Counted from the stretch's first letter, positions 49,511-57,721 are shown. The stretch is DNA of 64,000 bases from JAFGAS01 sp963809875 (GCA_963809875.1 CAWELC010000010.1:124001-188000), one strand, 5' to 3'. Notes: generated by a model from the sequence alone, not told the origin. Translations and numbers: made by a program.

Positions 49511-50566
49511 ATGTATATATCGGTTATCGGTAGTCCCGGATGCGGCAAGACCACGCTTTTTAGCGTTTTGAGCGGGGCCATCGCTGACGGCAAACCGGGC
49601 GCCGAGACCGTCGCGGTCATCGATGTCCCCGACAGTCGGATCGACGAGCTCTCTAAGATATTCAAACCAAAGAAGAGCACCTATTCTCGGATAACCCTCG
49701 CGGATACGGTCGCCATTGAAGAAGGCGATATGAAAGACGACAGGGTCAGCGCGAAAATGATTCAGCAGATGCGACAGAGCGACGCCTTTCTCCTTGTCCT
49801 GCGCAAATTCGATAACGGGAGCCCTATACGCGTCAAGGACGAGTTCCTCACGATCTTCCAGGAATTCATTATTTCCGATATGGTGCAAATCGAGAGCCGA
49901 TTGGAGCGGATACGTAAACAGGGCGCCAGGAAAGACAATACGCCGCTGGCCCGGGAGGAACAGCTCCTCAACGAGTGCCTTGCGCACCTGAGCCGGGAGG
50001 AACCGCTCTCGACCGCGCCGGTTTCCGAGCACGACGGCAAGCAGCTCAACAGTTTCCAGTTCCTTTCTTCAAAGCCGCTGATGGTCGTTATTAATTGCTC
50101 AGAAGAAGAATTCGGCGACGCCGACAGGGCGGTCGGCGAGCTGAAGGAGACGATTCCGAGCTACATACCGGTTCTGGCCGCGTGCGGGAAGCTCGAAGCG
50201 GAGGTAGCGCTCATGGCCCCGGAAGAGCAGGGGGCGTTTATGGGAGCCTACGGCATCAAGGAATCGGTCAAAGGTCGCATCGTTCGACTTGCCTTCGAGA
50301 CGCTCGGCCTTATCTCGTTCTTGACGGTGGGACAGGACGAGTGTCGAGCATGGCCGGTGAGGAGAGGCACAAGCGCGCAGGACGCGGCATCAACCATTCA
50401 CACCGATCTTGCGCAGAGGTTCATTCGCGCGGAAACGGTCTCCTACGAGGATTTCATTGTCAACGGTGGCTTTGCCGAATGCAAGAAGAAAGGGCTCTGG
50501 AGGCTTGAGGGCAAGAACTACATCGTACAGGACGGCGATATCCTCACCATAAGAGCCGGTAATTAA
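49511..50566 (+). CDS. YchF-like GTPase with TGS domain (divergent)
   Basis: The 351-residue protein has the layout of YchF/OLA1: an N-terminal G domain with P-loop GSPGCGKTT, a helical coiled insertion (about 120-180) and the C-terminal DUF933/TGS domain with RRGTSAQDAASTIHTDLAQRFIRAE and the YDGDILTIR-type end (VQDGDILTIRAGN). YchF proteins bind ATP or GTP and associate with ribosomes. The P-loop differs from the usual GLPNVGKST and the G3/G4 motifs are weak (MVVINCSEEE), so this is a divergent branch rather than the classic housekeeping copy. It is monocistronic. Confidence 0.82.
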   Translation: MYISVIGSPGCGKTTLFSVLSGAIADGKPGAETVAVIDVPDSRIDELSKIFKPKKSTYSRITLADTVAIEEGDMKDDRVSAKMIQQMRQSDAFLLVLRKFDNGSPIRVKDEFLTIFQEFIISDMVQIESRLERIRKQGARKDNTPLAREEQLLNECLAHLSREEPLSTAPVSEHDGKQLNSFQFLSSKPLMVVINCSEEEFGDADRAVGELKETIPSYIPVLAACGKLEAEVALMAPEEQGAFMGAYGIKESVKGRIVRLAFETLGLISFLTVGQDECRAWPVRRGTSAQDAASTIHTDLAQRFIRAETVSYEDFIVNGGFAECKKKGLWRLEGKNYIVQDGDILTIRAGN

Positions 50567-50728
50567 GAATCTCGTTTATCGACACCGGAACCAGAAGCCG
50601 TATCCTACGAACTCTCCCCCCTCCTAAACGGATAGCTGTTTAATTTCCCCCTTTCTTTATGTTCGGTGAAAGAGTCCCTCACGCTTTCTCTATCGGAATA
50701 AATAAGACCCGGCCTTCCCGTTAAGAGA

Positions 50729-50758
50729 AAGGGACTTGCGGCATCGCGCAAGTCCCTT
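50729..50758 (-). terminator. Terminator of small exported protein 1
   Basis: A perfect 12-bp stem (AAGGGACTTGCG) with a six-base loop, followed on the minus strand by a T-rich stretch. Related stems end each of the four tandem genes. Confidence 0.75.
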
Positions 50759-50790
50759 AACTGAGGTCCTGAGGTCGTCAGGGCGACATT

Positions 50791-51132
50791 TTATTGGAGC
50801 TCAACCTGCATTTCCCGCCCCCCTTCAACAGCGTTCGAGTTGTCATCCCACCAGGACGAGAAGGAATCGGTACCCGTGGAAGCCCCAAGCCTGCAGAGCA
50901 CGGTGCCGTCCGGGGCGGTCCCGATGACAAACACATTGTACCAGAGCTGGTCCTCGGAGTCATAGACGGGATAGGCGCGGCCGTTCTCAATATAGACGTT
51001 CGAGTATCCCGTGACCGGGGTCCCATACTTGTCTACCAGCAGCCCCTGCTGCGGCGCAGCTAATGCCATACCCGCTGCAAGCATAAGGGTCACAATAACA
51101 AGGGCCGAAATGAAGATTGCACTTTTTTTCAT
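50791..51132 (-). CDS. Small exported protein, tandem family copy 1
   Basis: The 113-residue product has a signal peptide (MKKSAIFISALVIV... ALA) and an 87-residue mature part starting APQQGLLVDKYGTPV. Shared family blocks are TGYSNVYIENGRAYPVYD, QLWYNVFVIGTAPDGTVLC and a C-terminal WWDDNSNAVEGGRE. There is one cysteine, many aromatic and Asp/Gly residues, and no known domain that I recognise; a small beta-rich fold is likely. A predicted promoter and a terminator make it a single-gene unit. It is nearly identical in arrangement to copy 3. Confidence 0.8.
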   Translation of the reverse strand: MKKSAIFISALVIVTLMLAAGMALAAPQQGLLVDKYGTPVTGYSNVYIENGRAYPVYDSEDQLWYNVFVIGTAPDGTVLCRLGASTGTDSFSSWWDDNSNAVEGGREMQVELQ

Positions 51133-51168
51133 GATACAATTCCCTCCGTATTGTTATTATTCACGTCG

Positions 51169-51306
51169 GTCACTATTTTTAAGGGCGCCTTTGAATACGC
51201 ACCCGTATTATCCGCTACGCCGCACCACACAACTCACCATTTCTTTTATGATAATCCCACTATTTCCCTCTGTCAAGTCCCTCCGCCAAAAAGTAGTCTT
51301 GTCGGG
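51169..51306. repeat. Promoter-region repeat, copy A
   Basis: This 138-base segment upstream of small exported protein 1 closely matches 52554-52691 upstream of protein 3, including the promoter. The equal lengths and about 1,385-base spacing point to tandem duplication of gene plus promoter. Confidence 0.82.
51248..51276 (-). promoter_or_regulatory. Predicted promoter of small exported protein 1
   Basis: On the minus strand, consensus TTGACA (51276-51271), 17 bases and TATCAT (51253-51248). The same promoter is kept in the duplicate at 52633-52661. Confidence 0.62.
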
Positions 51307-51308
51307 GT

Positions 51309-51462
51309 ATCAGTCGTGGAACGTGATCTGAAATAGAGCAGCGCGAAGCCATAGTCAAGGGATCGTCCAGCTCTACGGGAGAGAGCCCCACGTCGGGGAC
51401 CATGACCTGAGCGGTCAGGACGGTTCGGATGAGCCGGGACTATCTGTGGAACCACGACTGAT
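51309..51462. repeat. 154-base segment bounded by 11-bp inverted repeats
   Basis: ATCAGTCGTGG at 51309-51319 is exactly complementary to CCACGACTGAT at 51452-51462. The segment begins two bases after the end of the promoter-region repeat and has no counterpart beside its duplicate. It has no gene; it could be a small non-autonomous element or a structured RNA. No target-site duplication is evident. Confidence 0.4.
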
Positions 51463-51473
51463 GACTAAACGCG

Positions 51474-51499
51474 GGGGCTTACGAGATACCGTAAGCCCC
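51474..51499 (-). terminator. Terminator of small exported protein 2
   Basis: Perfect GGGGCTTACG / CGTAAGCCCC stem with a six-base loop, 26 bases beyond the gene's stop codon. Confidence 0.7.
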
Positions 51500-51525
51500 G
51501 GAAAAACAGTTTAAAGCCCTTTGGG

Positions 51526-51853
51526 CTAATCGATGTTTTCCGCCGTAGAATTGTTCTGGTTGTCCTCCCAGTAGGTCGCGGAGGAGTCAACCCCCATAGG
51601 TTGTCCCAGCTCGCAGAGCGTGGTGCCGTCGGTTGCCTTACCGATGACAAACACATTATACCACAGTTGAGTATTGGAAGCTATACACAGGATTTGCCCG
51701 GCCGTCGTGAATGTAGACATTGGAATATCCCATAACGGGGGTCCCGTTCTTATCCACCAGCAGCCCTTGCTGCGGGGCAGCTATTGCTATACCTGCGACC
51801 ATAAGAACCGCTACCAGAGCAAACGCCGTGACAAGAAATAGTCTTTTTTCCAT
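51526..51853 (-). CDS. Small exported protein, tandem family copy 2 (one apparent frameshift)
   Basis: ATG 51853 follows GGGAGG. The signal peptide (MEKRLFLVTAFALV... GIAIA) and APQQGLLVDKNGTPVMGYSNVY are in one frame; one extra base near 51690 moves the rest (NTQLWYNVFVIGKATDGTTLCELG...) to the next frame, ending at 51526. Corrected length is about 108 residues. It is the most divergent of the four copies (NGRAN replaced by DGRANPVY, ending STAENID). Same layout of signal peptide, aromatic core and one cysteine. Confidence 0.7.
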
Positions 51854-52112
51854 GGCGTAAAATCCTCCCTCTTGTGGATTCTTATCTTTCATTACGAGGA
51901 CATCTTACCGAGATCCCTCGCACCAACTCCCGGTGCTACACACCTTCTGTCTAATTTTAGATGCCGGTAACTAATTTCGATTCACGTAATTATTTGAATT
52001 TTAACGGTGGTTCAAGATAGCAATTGGATGGCGGAACGGCTGGGAGCACGGATTGCCGGCTTATTCTGAATACGCAAGCGGTCAATCAATCAGATATAGG
52101 AGGGACAATAAA
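51854..52112. other. AT-rich gap between tandem copies 2 and 3
   Basis: About 260 bases upstream of copy 2 and downstream of copy 3. It should hold the copy 2 promoter, but I could not find a convincing pair of boxes on the minus strand. No gene or repeat seen. Confidence 0.35.
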
Positions 52113-52140
52113 AGGGACTCTCCAATCGAGGAAAGTCCCT
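52113..52140 (-). terminator. Terminator of small exported protein 3
   Basis: AGGGACT / AGTCCCT stem with an inner CTC/GAG pair block, followed on the minus strand by TTTTATTGTCC. Confidence 0.7.
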
Positions 52141-52162
52141 AATGCAGAAGGTCAGCCAATAT

Positions 52163-52516
52163 CTAGTTGCCGACAAAAGCATCATCAATTTGCGCTTCAC
52201 GCCCCCCTTCAACGCTGTTCTGATTCTCATCCCACCAGGACGTGAAGGAATCGGTGCCCAGGGAAGCCCCAAGCGTGCAGAGGACGGTGCCGTCCGGTGC
52301 GGTTCCGATGACAAAGACATTGTACCAGAGCTGGTCCTCGGAGTCATACACGGGATAGGCGCGGCCGTTTTCAATATAGACGTTTGAGTATCCCGTGACC
52401 GGGGTCCCATACTTGTCCACCAGCAGCCCCTGCTGCGGCGCGGCCAATGCGATACCGGCGGCAAAAAGAAGGGTGATAAGGACAAGGGCCGAAATGATGA
52501 ATGCATTTCTTTTCAT
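52163..52516 (-). CDS. Small exported protein, tandem family copy 3
   Basis: From ATG 52516 (GGAGGGAATC-type site upstream) the product is 117 residues: signal peptide MKRNAFIISALVLITLL to ALA, then the family core APQQGLLVDKYGTPV, YIENGRAYPVYD, QLWYNVFVIGTAPDGTVLC and WWDENQNSVEGGRE, plus a short acidic tail. It is almost identical to copies 1 and 4 in the core, which indicates recent duplication or selection. Own promoter and terminator. Confidence 0.8.
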   Translation of the reverse strand: MKRNAFIISALVLITLLFAAGIALAAPQQGLLVDKYGTPVTGYSNVYIENGRAYPVYDSEDQLWYNVFVIGTAPDGTVLCTLGASLGTDSFTSWWDENQNSVEGGREAQIDDAFVGN

Positions 52517-52553
52517 TATACGATTCCCTCCGAATTGGTTTCTTTGCGCGTTA

Positions 52554-52691
52554 GTCACTATTTTAAAGGGCACCTTTGAATATGCACCCGTATTATCCGC
52601 TACGCCACACCACGCAACTCACCATTTCTTTTATGATAGCCCCACTATTTCCCTCTGTCAAGTCCCTCCGCCAAAAAGTAGTCTTGTCGGG
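52554..52691. repeat. Promoter-region repeat, copy B
   Basis: The 138-base match of 51169-51306, differing at scattered positions. Similarity stops abruptly at 52691. Confidence 0.82.
52633..52661 (-). promoter_or_regulatory. Predicted promoter of small exported protein 3
   Basis: Minus-strand TTGACA (52661-52656), 17 bases, TATCAT (52638-52633), as in copy 1. Confidence 0.62.
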
Positions 52692-52801
52692 ACCCTCAGT
52701 GCCGGAGGCCTGTTAACGGTCAAACAGCATGAAGCGCTTGTCCAGCGTCGATTAGACACGATGTGATACAATCCCACTTTACGACTGCGACCAAGAAAAA
52801 A

Positions 52802-52827
52802 GGGACTTTCCAGTACAGGAAAGTCCC
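52802..52827 (-). terminator. Terminator of small exported protein 4
   Basis: Perfect GGGACTTTCC / GGAAAGTCCC stem with a six-base loop; followed on the minus strand by TTTTTTCTTGG. Confidence 0.85.
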
Positions 52828-52867
52828 AATAAAGATCGTCAGACAATCTCTCGGTTAAATACCCGGT

Positions 52868-53209
52868 TTAGTTTTCCTTGGCATCGTCGTCACGCCCCCC
52901 TTGAACGCTGTTCGAGTTCTCATCCCACCACGACGAGAAAGAATCGGTGCCCAGGGAAGCCCCAAGCGTGCAGAGCACGGTGCCGTCCGGGGCGGTCCCG
53001 ATGACAAAGACATTATACCAGAGCTGGTCCTCGGAGTCATACACGGGATAGGCGCGGCCGTTCTCAACATAGACGTTCGAGAATCCCGTGACCGGGGTCC
53101 CGTACTTGTCCACGAGCAGCCCCTGCTGCGGCGCAGCCAATGCGATACCGGCGGCAAAAAGAAGGGTGATAAGGACAAGGGCCGAAACGACGAATACATT
53201 CCTCTTCAT
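52868..53209 (-). CDS. Small exported protein, tandem family copy 4
   Basis: From ATG 53209 (AGGAGGAAG upstream) the product is 113 residues: signal peptide MKRNVFVVSALVLITLL to ALA, then APQQGLLVDKYGTPVTGFSNVY, YVENGRAYPVYD-like core, QLWYNVFVIGTAPDGTVLC, WWDENSNSVQGGRD and an acidic DDDAKEN tail. Its leader and promoter differ from copies 1 and 3, so regulation may differ. It is the outermost, possibly oldest, copy. Confidence 0.8.
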   Translation of the reverse strand: MKRNVFVVSALVLITLLFAAGIALAAPQQGLLVDKYGTPVTGFSNVYVENGRAYPVYDSEDQLWYNVFVIGTAPDGTVLCTLGASLGTDSFSSWWDENSNSVQGGRDDDAKEN

Positions 53210-53255
53210 AATAATCTTCCTCCTATCGTCTGTCAGTTTCTTAGACCTTTTTAAT

Positions 53256-53284
53256 ATTATAGTGGTAAATCGGTGTGAAATCAA
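53256..53284 (-). promoter_or_regulatory. Predicted promoter of small exported protein 4
   Basis: Minus-strand TTGATT (53284-53279), 17 bases, perfect TATAAT (53261-53256). Confidence 0.58.
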
Positions 53285-53381
53285 GTGAATTTATTCGGGC
53301 CTATGTGGTCGAAGATATTTATTCGTCTATGTTTTGGAAGGGCCAGGTCTTCATGCCTCCTCCATTGCGACAGCCTTTCTC

Positions 53382-53410
53382 TTGACTTTCAGGGTAAAAT
53401 CGGCTAATGA
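53382..53410 (+). promoter_or_regulatory. Predicted promoter of the transaldolase-like gene
   Basis: TTGACT, 17 bases, TAATGA, about 70 bases upstream of the start codon. Confidence 0.5.
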
Positions 53411-53482
53411 TATAGGACGGCCGCGCAGCGAAGAAGTGGTGGCGGTCCGTTCGTCCAGGTCGACTAACCGAGAGGTGGTGCC

Positions 53483-54145
53483 GTGAGATATTTTTTAGAC
53501 AGTGCCAAGCTGGATGAGATAACCTACGCCTACAAGAACTGGGCGATCGACGGCGTTACGACGAATCCCCGCCATATCCTGGCTTCGGGAAAATCGTTTC
53601 GGACGGTGATAGGCGAGCTTGCGTCGGAATTTAAGGGAGTAGAATTCCCCATATCCGTGGAAATCAATCCACACCTGGCCAAGTCTGAGGAGATGATCGC
53701 CGAGGCAAAGACGCTGGCCAAACTTTCCGACAATTTCGTTATCAAGATACCCTGCACTGAGCAGGGACTCATCGCCGCCCACAACCTCGTCAGAGAGGGA
53801 ATACGCACCAACGTCACGCTTGTTTTCTCCGCCTCTCAGGCGCTTGCTGCAGCCAGGATCGGCACGGAGTACGTATCCCCGTTCGTCGGCTGGAAGGAAA
53901 GCAGCGGTGAAGATACGACCGATTTTATCGGCGATATCGTAGATATATTCGAGATCTACGAGTATGATACGCAGATCATCGTCGCCGCCCTCAGAAACGG
54001 AAAGCAGATCGTCGACGCAGCGCTGGCGGGGGCCGACATCGTGACGGCGGGATTTGAGGTCTACCGGGAGAGCTTCTATCACCCCTTCACCGATCTCGGG
54101 CTCAAACGGTTTTCGGAGGCGTGGGATCAGACAAAAAAGGAGTGA
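53483..54145 (+). CDS. Transaldolase / fructose-6-phosphate aldolase-like protein
   Basis: The 220-residue protein starts with GTG behind GAGAGGTGG. It matches the short TalC/FSA branch: MRYFLDSAKLDEI, DGVTTNPRHIL, catalytic Schiff-base Lys in NFVIKIPCT, and TLVFSASQALAAA. Length fits the decameric 215-residue group that acts as transaldolase or as fructose-6-phosphate aldolase; the two cannot be separated by eye. The ATTNPRHIL form (His in place of the usual Ser/Thr after TNP) is unusual. pgi lies 310 bases downstream, and both would serve hexose-phosphate metabolism. Confidence 0.87.
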   Translation: MRYFLDSAKLDEITYAYKNWAIDGVTTNPRHILASGKSFRTVIGELASEFKGVEFPISVEINPHLAKSEEMIAEAKTLAKLSDNFVIKIPCTEQGLIAAHNLVREGIRTNVTLVFSASQALAAARIGTEYVSPFVGWKESSGEDTTDFIGDIVDIFEIYEYDTQIIVAALRNGKQIVDAALAGADIVTAGFEVYRESFYHPFTDLGLKRFSEAWDQTKKE

Positions 54146-54297
54146 GCCCACCGCTTCAGGAACTTTTGGAATAGACTGGTATCGCATCGGCACATGCCTC
54201 TCAACCCTATCTGTTATTCGTCGAGTCTCGTCCTAAGATCGGGCACAGTCCATCATTTCCACAGTGAATGTGGAATCCAAGCTTAAGAACAGACCTG

Positions 54298-54354
54298 CCG
54301 GCTACATGCGTGTCCGCGCGCCCCGATCAGCGCGAAGGGACAATACGTAGCCGG
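54298..54354. other. Three-tier nested hairpin
   Basis: CCGGCTAC (54298-54305) pairs with GTAGCCGG (54347-54354); inside it TGTCC pairs with GGACA, and inside that CGCG with CGCG. There is no U tract. It is a repetitive-palindrome-like or structured-RNA element just upstream of the pgi promoter. Confidence 0.5.
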
Positions 54355-54395
54355 AAAGGAGTCCTGCCGATTCGAAACGATCGGGCATAGTGTGT

Positions 54396-54424
54396 TTGAC
54401 TTTGGAAGGGCTATAGGATACGAT
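54396..54424 (+). promoter_or_regulatory. Predicted promoter of pgi
   Basis: TTGACT, 17 bases, TACGAT. The predicted start (about 54431) is 24 bases before ATG 54455 and excludes the in-frame GTG at 54392. Confidence 0.52.
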
Positions 54425-54454
54425 AAAAACAGTTTCCCTTTTAAAGCGGTGCGT

Positions 54455-55870
54455 ATGAAAGAGCTCATTTCTCTTGATTTCAACTACCTCATGGCCGACG
54501 TCCTGGGTACGGAAACGGGTATAGCGAAGCCGGAACTGGACGCGCTTGAAAGCCGGGCACGGCAGGCCGAAGAGTGCATACAATCACAACGACAGCGGGG
54601 CGAGCTCGTCTTTATGGACGTCGATCGATTGAAGAGTCACATCCCTGCGATAAAGGCGGCGGCCAAGCCCGCGCGAAAGCGTTTCGAGAAGCTTGTCGTC
54701 CTGGGCATCGGGGGATCGGCACTCGGTGCACGCGCTATTCAGGAAGCGCTGGTCAATCCCCTGTCCGGTAACGGCTGCAAGGTACTCATCGCCGACAACA
54801 TAGATCCGGTCTCCATGGCGCGACTCATCGATTCGCTGAACCTCGAGTCCACCTGTTTTAACGTCATCAGCAAATCCGGTGGTACGGTCGAGACACTTGC
54901 TCAGTTTATGATCATCACGGATCTTCTCAGAAAGGAGCTGGGAGACGCAGGTTTTCGTGAACGCATTACCATCACGACGGATCCCCGGAAAGGTGTGCTC
55001 AGGGAGATCGCAAGGGAAGAGGGTATTACTGCTCTTGACGTGGACCCCCAGGTAGGCGGAAGATTCTCGGTGCTTACTCCGGTGGGTCTTTTCCCGGCCG
55101 AAATGATGGGAGTTGATTCAAACAGGATACTGAACGGCGCGCATGATTTCATTTCCTCAGTTGAGAATAAGGGATGGATGGAAAACCCGGCATACCTCTA
55201 CGGCGCCCTCATGTATATAGCGGCGACATCCAAGAAGAGGAATATATCGGTCATAATGCCCTATTCGGGGCGCCTCTTCTCGCTTGCGCTTTGGTACTGC
55301 CAGCTCTGGGCGGAGAGCCTTGGAAAATGGAGCCCGGCATCGCGGGGCAAAAAGGTCGGCTTGGGCCAGACGCCCGTGGCGGCGGTGGGTGTCACCGATC
55401 AACATTCGCAGCTGCAGCTCTTTATGGAGGGACCTAACGACAAGGTCATCACGTTTCTTCAGGTGAAAGATCACGGAAGCGAAATGAGAATCCCACGGAT
55501 ATATGAGGGCCGGGAATCCCTTGACTATCTCTGCGACAAAGGGCTTGGCGAGCTCTTTGACGCGGAGCGATCGGCAACAGAGGCGGCCCTGGCCCGGCAG
55601 GGGAGGCTGTCAATGACGGTATCTGTGCCGGATATCTCTCCCGAAGGGCTCGGCGTCCTTTTTTCATTTTTCCAGGTCGCAACGGCCTTTGCCGGCTATC
55701 TCTACGGTATCGATCCGTTTGATCAGCCGGGCGTCGAGGAGGGGAAAAAATATACGTGGGGTATCATGGGTCGAAAGGGATACGAGGAAAAACTGCGGGA
55801 GTATCACGTAATCGTCCGAAAAAGGTCCCGGCGTACACGAAATCGGTCGGACGTTAGGAGGGCGGGGTAG
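54455..55870 (+). CDS. pgi: Glucose-6-phosphate isomerase
   Basis: From ATG 54455 (MKELISLDFNYL) the protein has about 471 residues. It carries both sugar-phosphate-binding blocks of Pgi: VLGIGGSALGARAIQEAL and ISKSGGTVETLAQF, the signature GRFSVLTPVGLFPAEMMG-type segment, catalytic Glu in the WCQLWAESLGKW region and a His in TDQHSQLQLFMEGP. It interconverts glucose- and fructose-6-phosphate. The predicted promoter supports this start. The basic C-terminal tail (RKRSRRTRNRSD) is longer than usual. Monocistronic or first of a short unit. Confidence 0.92.
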   Translation: MKELISLDFNYLMADVLGTETGIAKPELDALESRARQAEECIQSQRQRGELVFMDVDRLKSHIPAIKAAAKPARKRFEKLVVLGIGGSALGARAIQEALVNPLSGNGCKVLIADNIDPVSMARLIDSLNLESTCFNVISKSGGTVETLAQFMIITDLLRKELGDAGFRERITITTDPRKGVLREIAREEGITALDVDPQVGGRFSVLTPVGLFPAEMMGVDSNRILNGAHDFISSVENKGWMENPAYLYGALMYIAATSKKRNISVIMPYSGRLFSLALWYCQLWAESLGKWSPASRGKKVGLGQTPVAAVGVTDQHSQLQLFMEGPNDKVITFLQVKDHGSEMRIPRIYEGRESLDYLCDKGLGELFDAERSATEAALARQGRLSMTVSVPDISPEGLGVLFSFFQVATAFAGYLYGIDPFDQPGVEEGKKYTWGIMGRKGYEEKLREYHVIVRKRSRRTRNRSDVRRAG

Positions 55871-55902
55871 TACGCGCAAAAGTATCCGCGGGAGGATTCC
55901 GC

Positions 55903-55930
55903 TTGATAACTTTCCCCGATGTGTTATAAT
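55903..55930 (+). promoter_or_regulatory. Predicted promoter of the hypothetical gene-miaB unit
   Basis: TTGATA, 16 bases, perfect TATAAT preceded by TGT (extended -10). Confidence 0.62.
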
Positions 55931-55979
55931 AAAAAGGGAATTGATTTACTGGCACAGGATTACGTATCAGCTCGATAAG

Positions 55980-56345
55980 ATGAAGACGAGAAAAAAGATA
56001 TTCATACCGCAGGAAAAACTCGAAGTCTGGGTTAGCGAGGGTAAGATTTCGATATCGGATAATGTCATCACTACGTTAAGCGGAAGCAAGGTAAGCTATA
56101 AGCTGATTCCGGCTTTCAAATTCGTGAGGCTTACGTCGGGTGATTCCGATTCGGAAAAACTGATCGGCACGGTAAAGACAGAGGATGACATAAAGCATCT
56201 CAAACCGGATATTTTTATGGATTCAATTATCATAGACAACAACGCCTACGAAGTCGAGATGGGATACATCGGCAACCTTACGGGAGACGAAAAGGACCTC
56301 GACGATGTTGCGCTCCTCTCTAAGTATATCCTCGAAAATATATAA
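55980..56345 (+). CDS. Conserved-looking hypothetical protein upstream of miaB
   Basis: From ATG 55980 (MKTRKKIFIPQEKL) the product is 121 residues; TTG 55941 is an alternative, and neither has a clear ribosome binding site. It is soluble, mixed alpha/beta, with KLIPAFKFVRLTSGD, DDIKHLKPDIFMDSIII and YEVEMGYIGNLTG. I recognise no family. Its coding character is good and it lies eight bases before miaB behind a strong promoter, so it is probably co-expressed with miaB. Its last part (ALLSKYIL) is helical. Confidence 0.6.
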   Translation: MKTRKKIFIPQEKLEVWVSEGKISISDNVITTLSGSKVSYKLIPAFKFVRLTSGDSDSEKLIGTVKTEDDIKHLKPDIFMDSIIIDNNAYEVEMGYIGNLTGDEKDLDDVALLSKYILENI

Positions 56346-56353
56346 CGGGTAGT

Positions 56354-57703
56354 ATGGACGGATACCATACACCAAACACCCGCAAGCCGGGTGCGTCTAT
56401 ATCAGGACCTTCGGCTGTCAGATGAATGACTACGATTCGCAACGGATGGTAGGGCTCCTGTCGACTGCGCGGGTACAGAACGACCGTCGACGATCCGACG
56501 CGTGCCGACGTTATCATCATCAATACCTGCAGTATCCGGGAAAAGCCGGAAGAAAAAACATATAGCGATATCGGTACGTATCGTTCCCTCAAGGAAGGAA
56601 AACCGGATCTAATAGTTGTCGTATCGGGCTGTGTCGCACAACAGCGGGGGCCGCAGATCATCGATCGGTTCCCGTACGTAGATCTCGTGCTGGGAACCCA
56701 TCAACTGAATCGAATCGACAGTCTTGTCGACGAAATTCGAAGGACCAGACGGGCGCTCGCGGTAGAGACCGATTTCGGCGAAACCCGTATATACGACCGT
56801 TTCCGCGGACAGCCGATCACTACTCTGCGTACGTGACCATCATGCAAGGATGCAACAACTGGTGTCGTACTGCATCGTTCCTTGCGTGCGGGGCAGCGGA
56901 GCTGTCACGACCTTCGAACGATATCCTGTCGGAGATACGGCAGGCTTACCGATGAAGGCTTCATCGAGGTAACGCTGCTAGGGCAGAACGTCAATTCGTA
57001 TCGTGATCCCGACCACGGTCTTGCGTTCTCGTCGCTGCTGGATCGGGTCTCACAGATCGACGGTAGTCAAGAGGATCCGTTTCACGACCTCTCATCCGAA
57101 GGATCTTTCGGATGACCTGATCGAACGCTATCGACACATCGACGCCGTTTGCTCACATATTCATCTTCCGCTTCAGTCGGGCTCAAATCGGGTTCTCGAG
57201 TCTTATGAACAGGGGATACACGAGACAGCAATATCTTGAGAGGGTGAGCGCGCTTAAAGAGGCGCGTCCCGATATCTCGGTAACGACGGATATTATTGTC
57301 GGTTTTCCCGGCGAGACGGAGGCGGATTTCCAGGATACCCTTTCCCTCATGAATGAGGTGGTTTTCGACGGCGCTTACTCATTCAAGTTCTCAGCGCGCC
57401 CGGGGACGAGAGCGGCGGAATTGACCGATGACGTGTGCGAACGCGAGAAAGATACGCGTCTGTTCACACTTCAGGAGCTCCAGAAGAAACATACGCTTTC
57501 ACGCAATCAGGGATATGATCAATACCGTTGCGGAGGTGCTTGCCGTTGGCACGAGCGTACGAGACGCCCGGGAAATGACCGGGAGATCGGGCCAGAACAA
57601 GGTCGTCAACTTCAAGGGAGTCTGCGACACGATCGGATCTCTCGTTTCGGTCAAGATTATGAAAGCCAAAAACAACTCTCTGTGGGGAGAGACGGTTTGG
57701 TAA
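56354..57703 (+). pseudogene. miaB: tRNA methylthiotransferase MiaB, interrupted by about nine frameshifts
   Basis: Pieces in changing frames together cover all of MiaB (about 449 residues): VYIRTFGCQMNDYDSQRM, INTCSIREKPEEKTY, VSGCVAQQ, the radical SAM cysteines in MQGCNNWC-SYCIVP, EVTLLGQNVNSY, RFTTSHPKDLSDDLI, HIHLPLQSGSNRVLE, TTDIIVGFPGETEADF and a TRAM-type C-terminus. Frame changes fall near 56389, 56470, 56817, 56866, 56890, 56942, 57063, 57200 and 57510. Motifs are preserved on both sides of each, and I found no nonsense substitution. MiaB adds the 2-methylthio group to isopentenyl-adenosine 37 of tRNAs. Sequence error in a poorly covered stretch is more likely than decay. Confidence 0.75.
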
Positions 57704-57721
57704 TTGAGGAAGGAGAAGTCG

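Larger units (their letters stand above)
54146..54454 (+). promoter_or_regulatory. Gap between transaldolase-like gene and pgi
   Basis: This 309-base stretch holds a nested hairpin (54298-54354) and the pgi promoter (54396-54424), listed separately. No gene supported. Confidence 0.5.

Noticed and set aside
50567..53482. CRISPR array or insertion sequence in the repetitive small-gene region
   Set aside because: The repeats are whole genes with promoters and terminators, not short regular repeats with spacers, and no transposase is present.
54392..54454. In-frame GTG start for pgi 63 bases upstream
   Set aside because: The GTG overlaps the predicted -35 box and lies upstream of the predicted transcription start.
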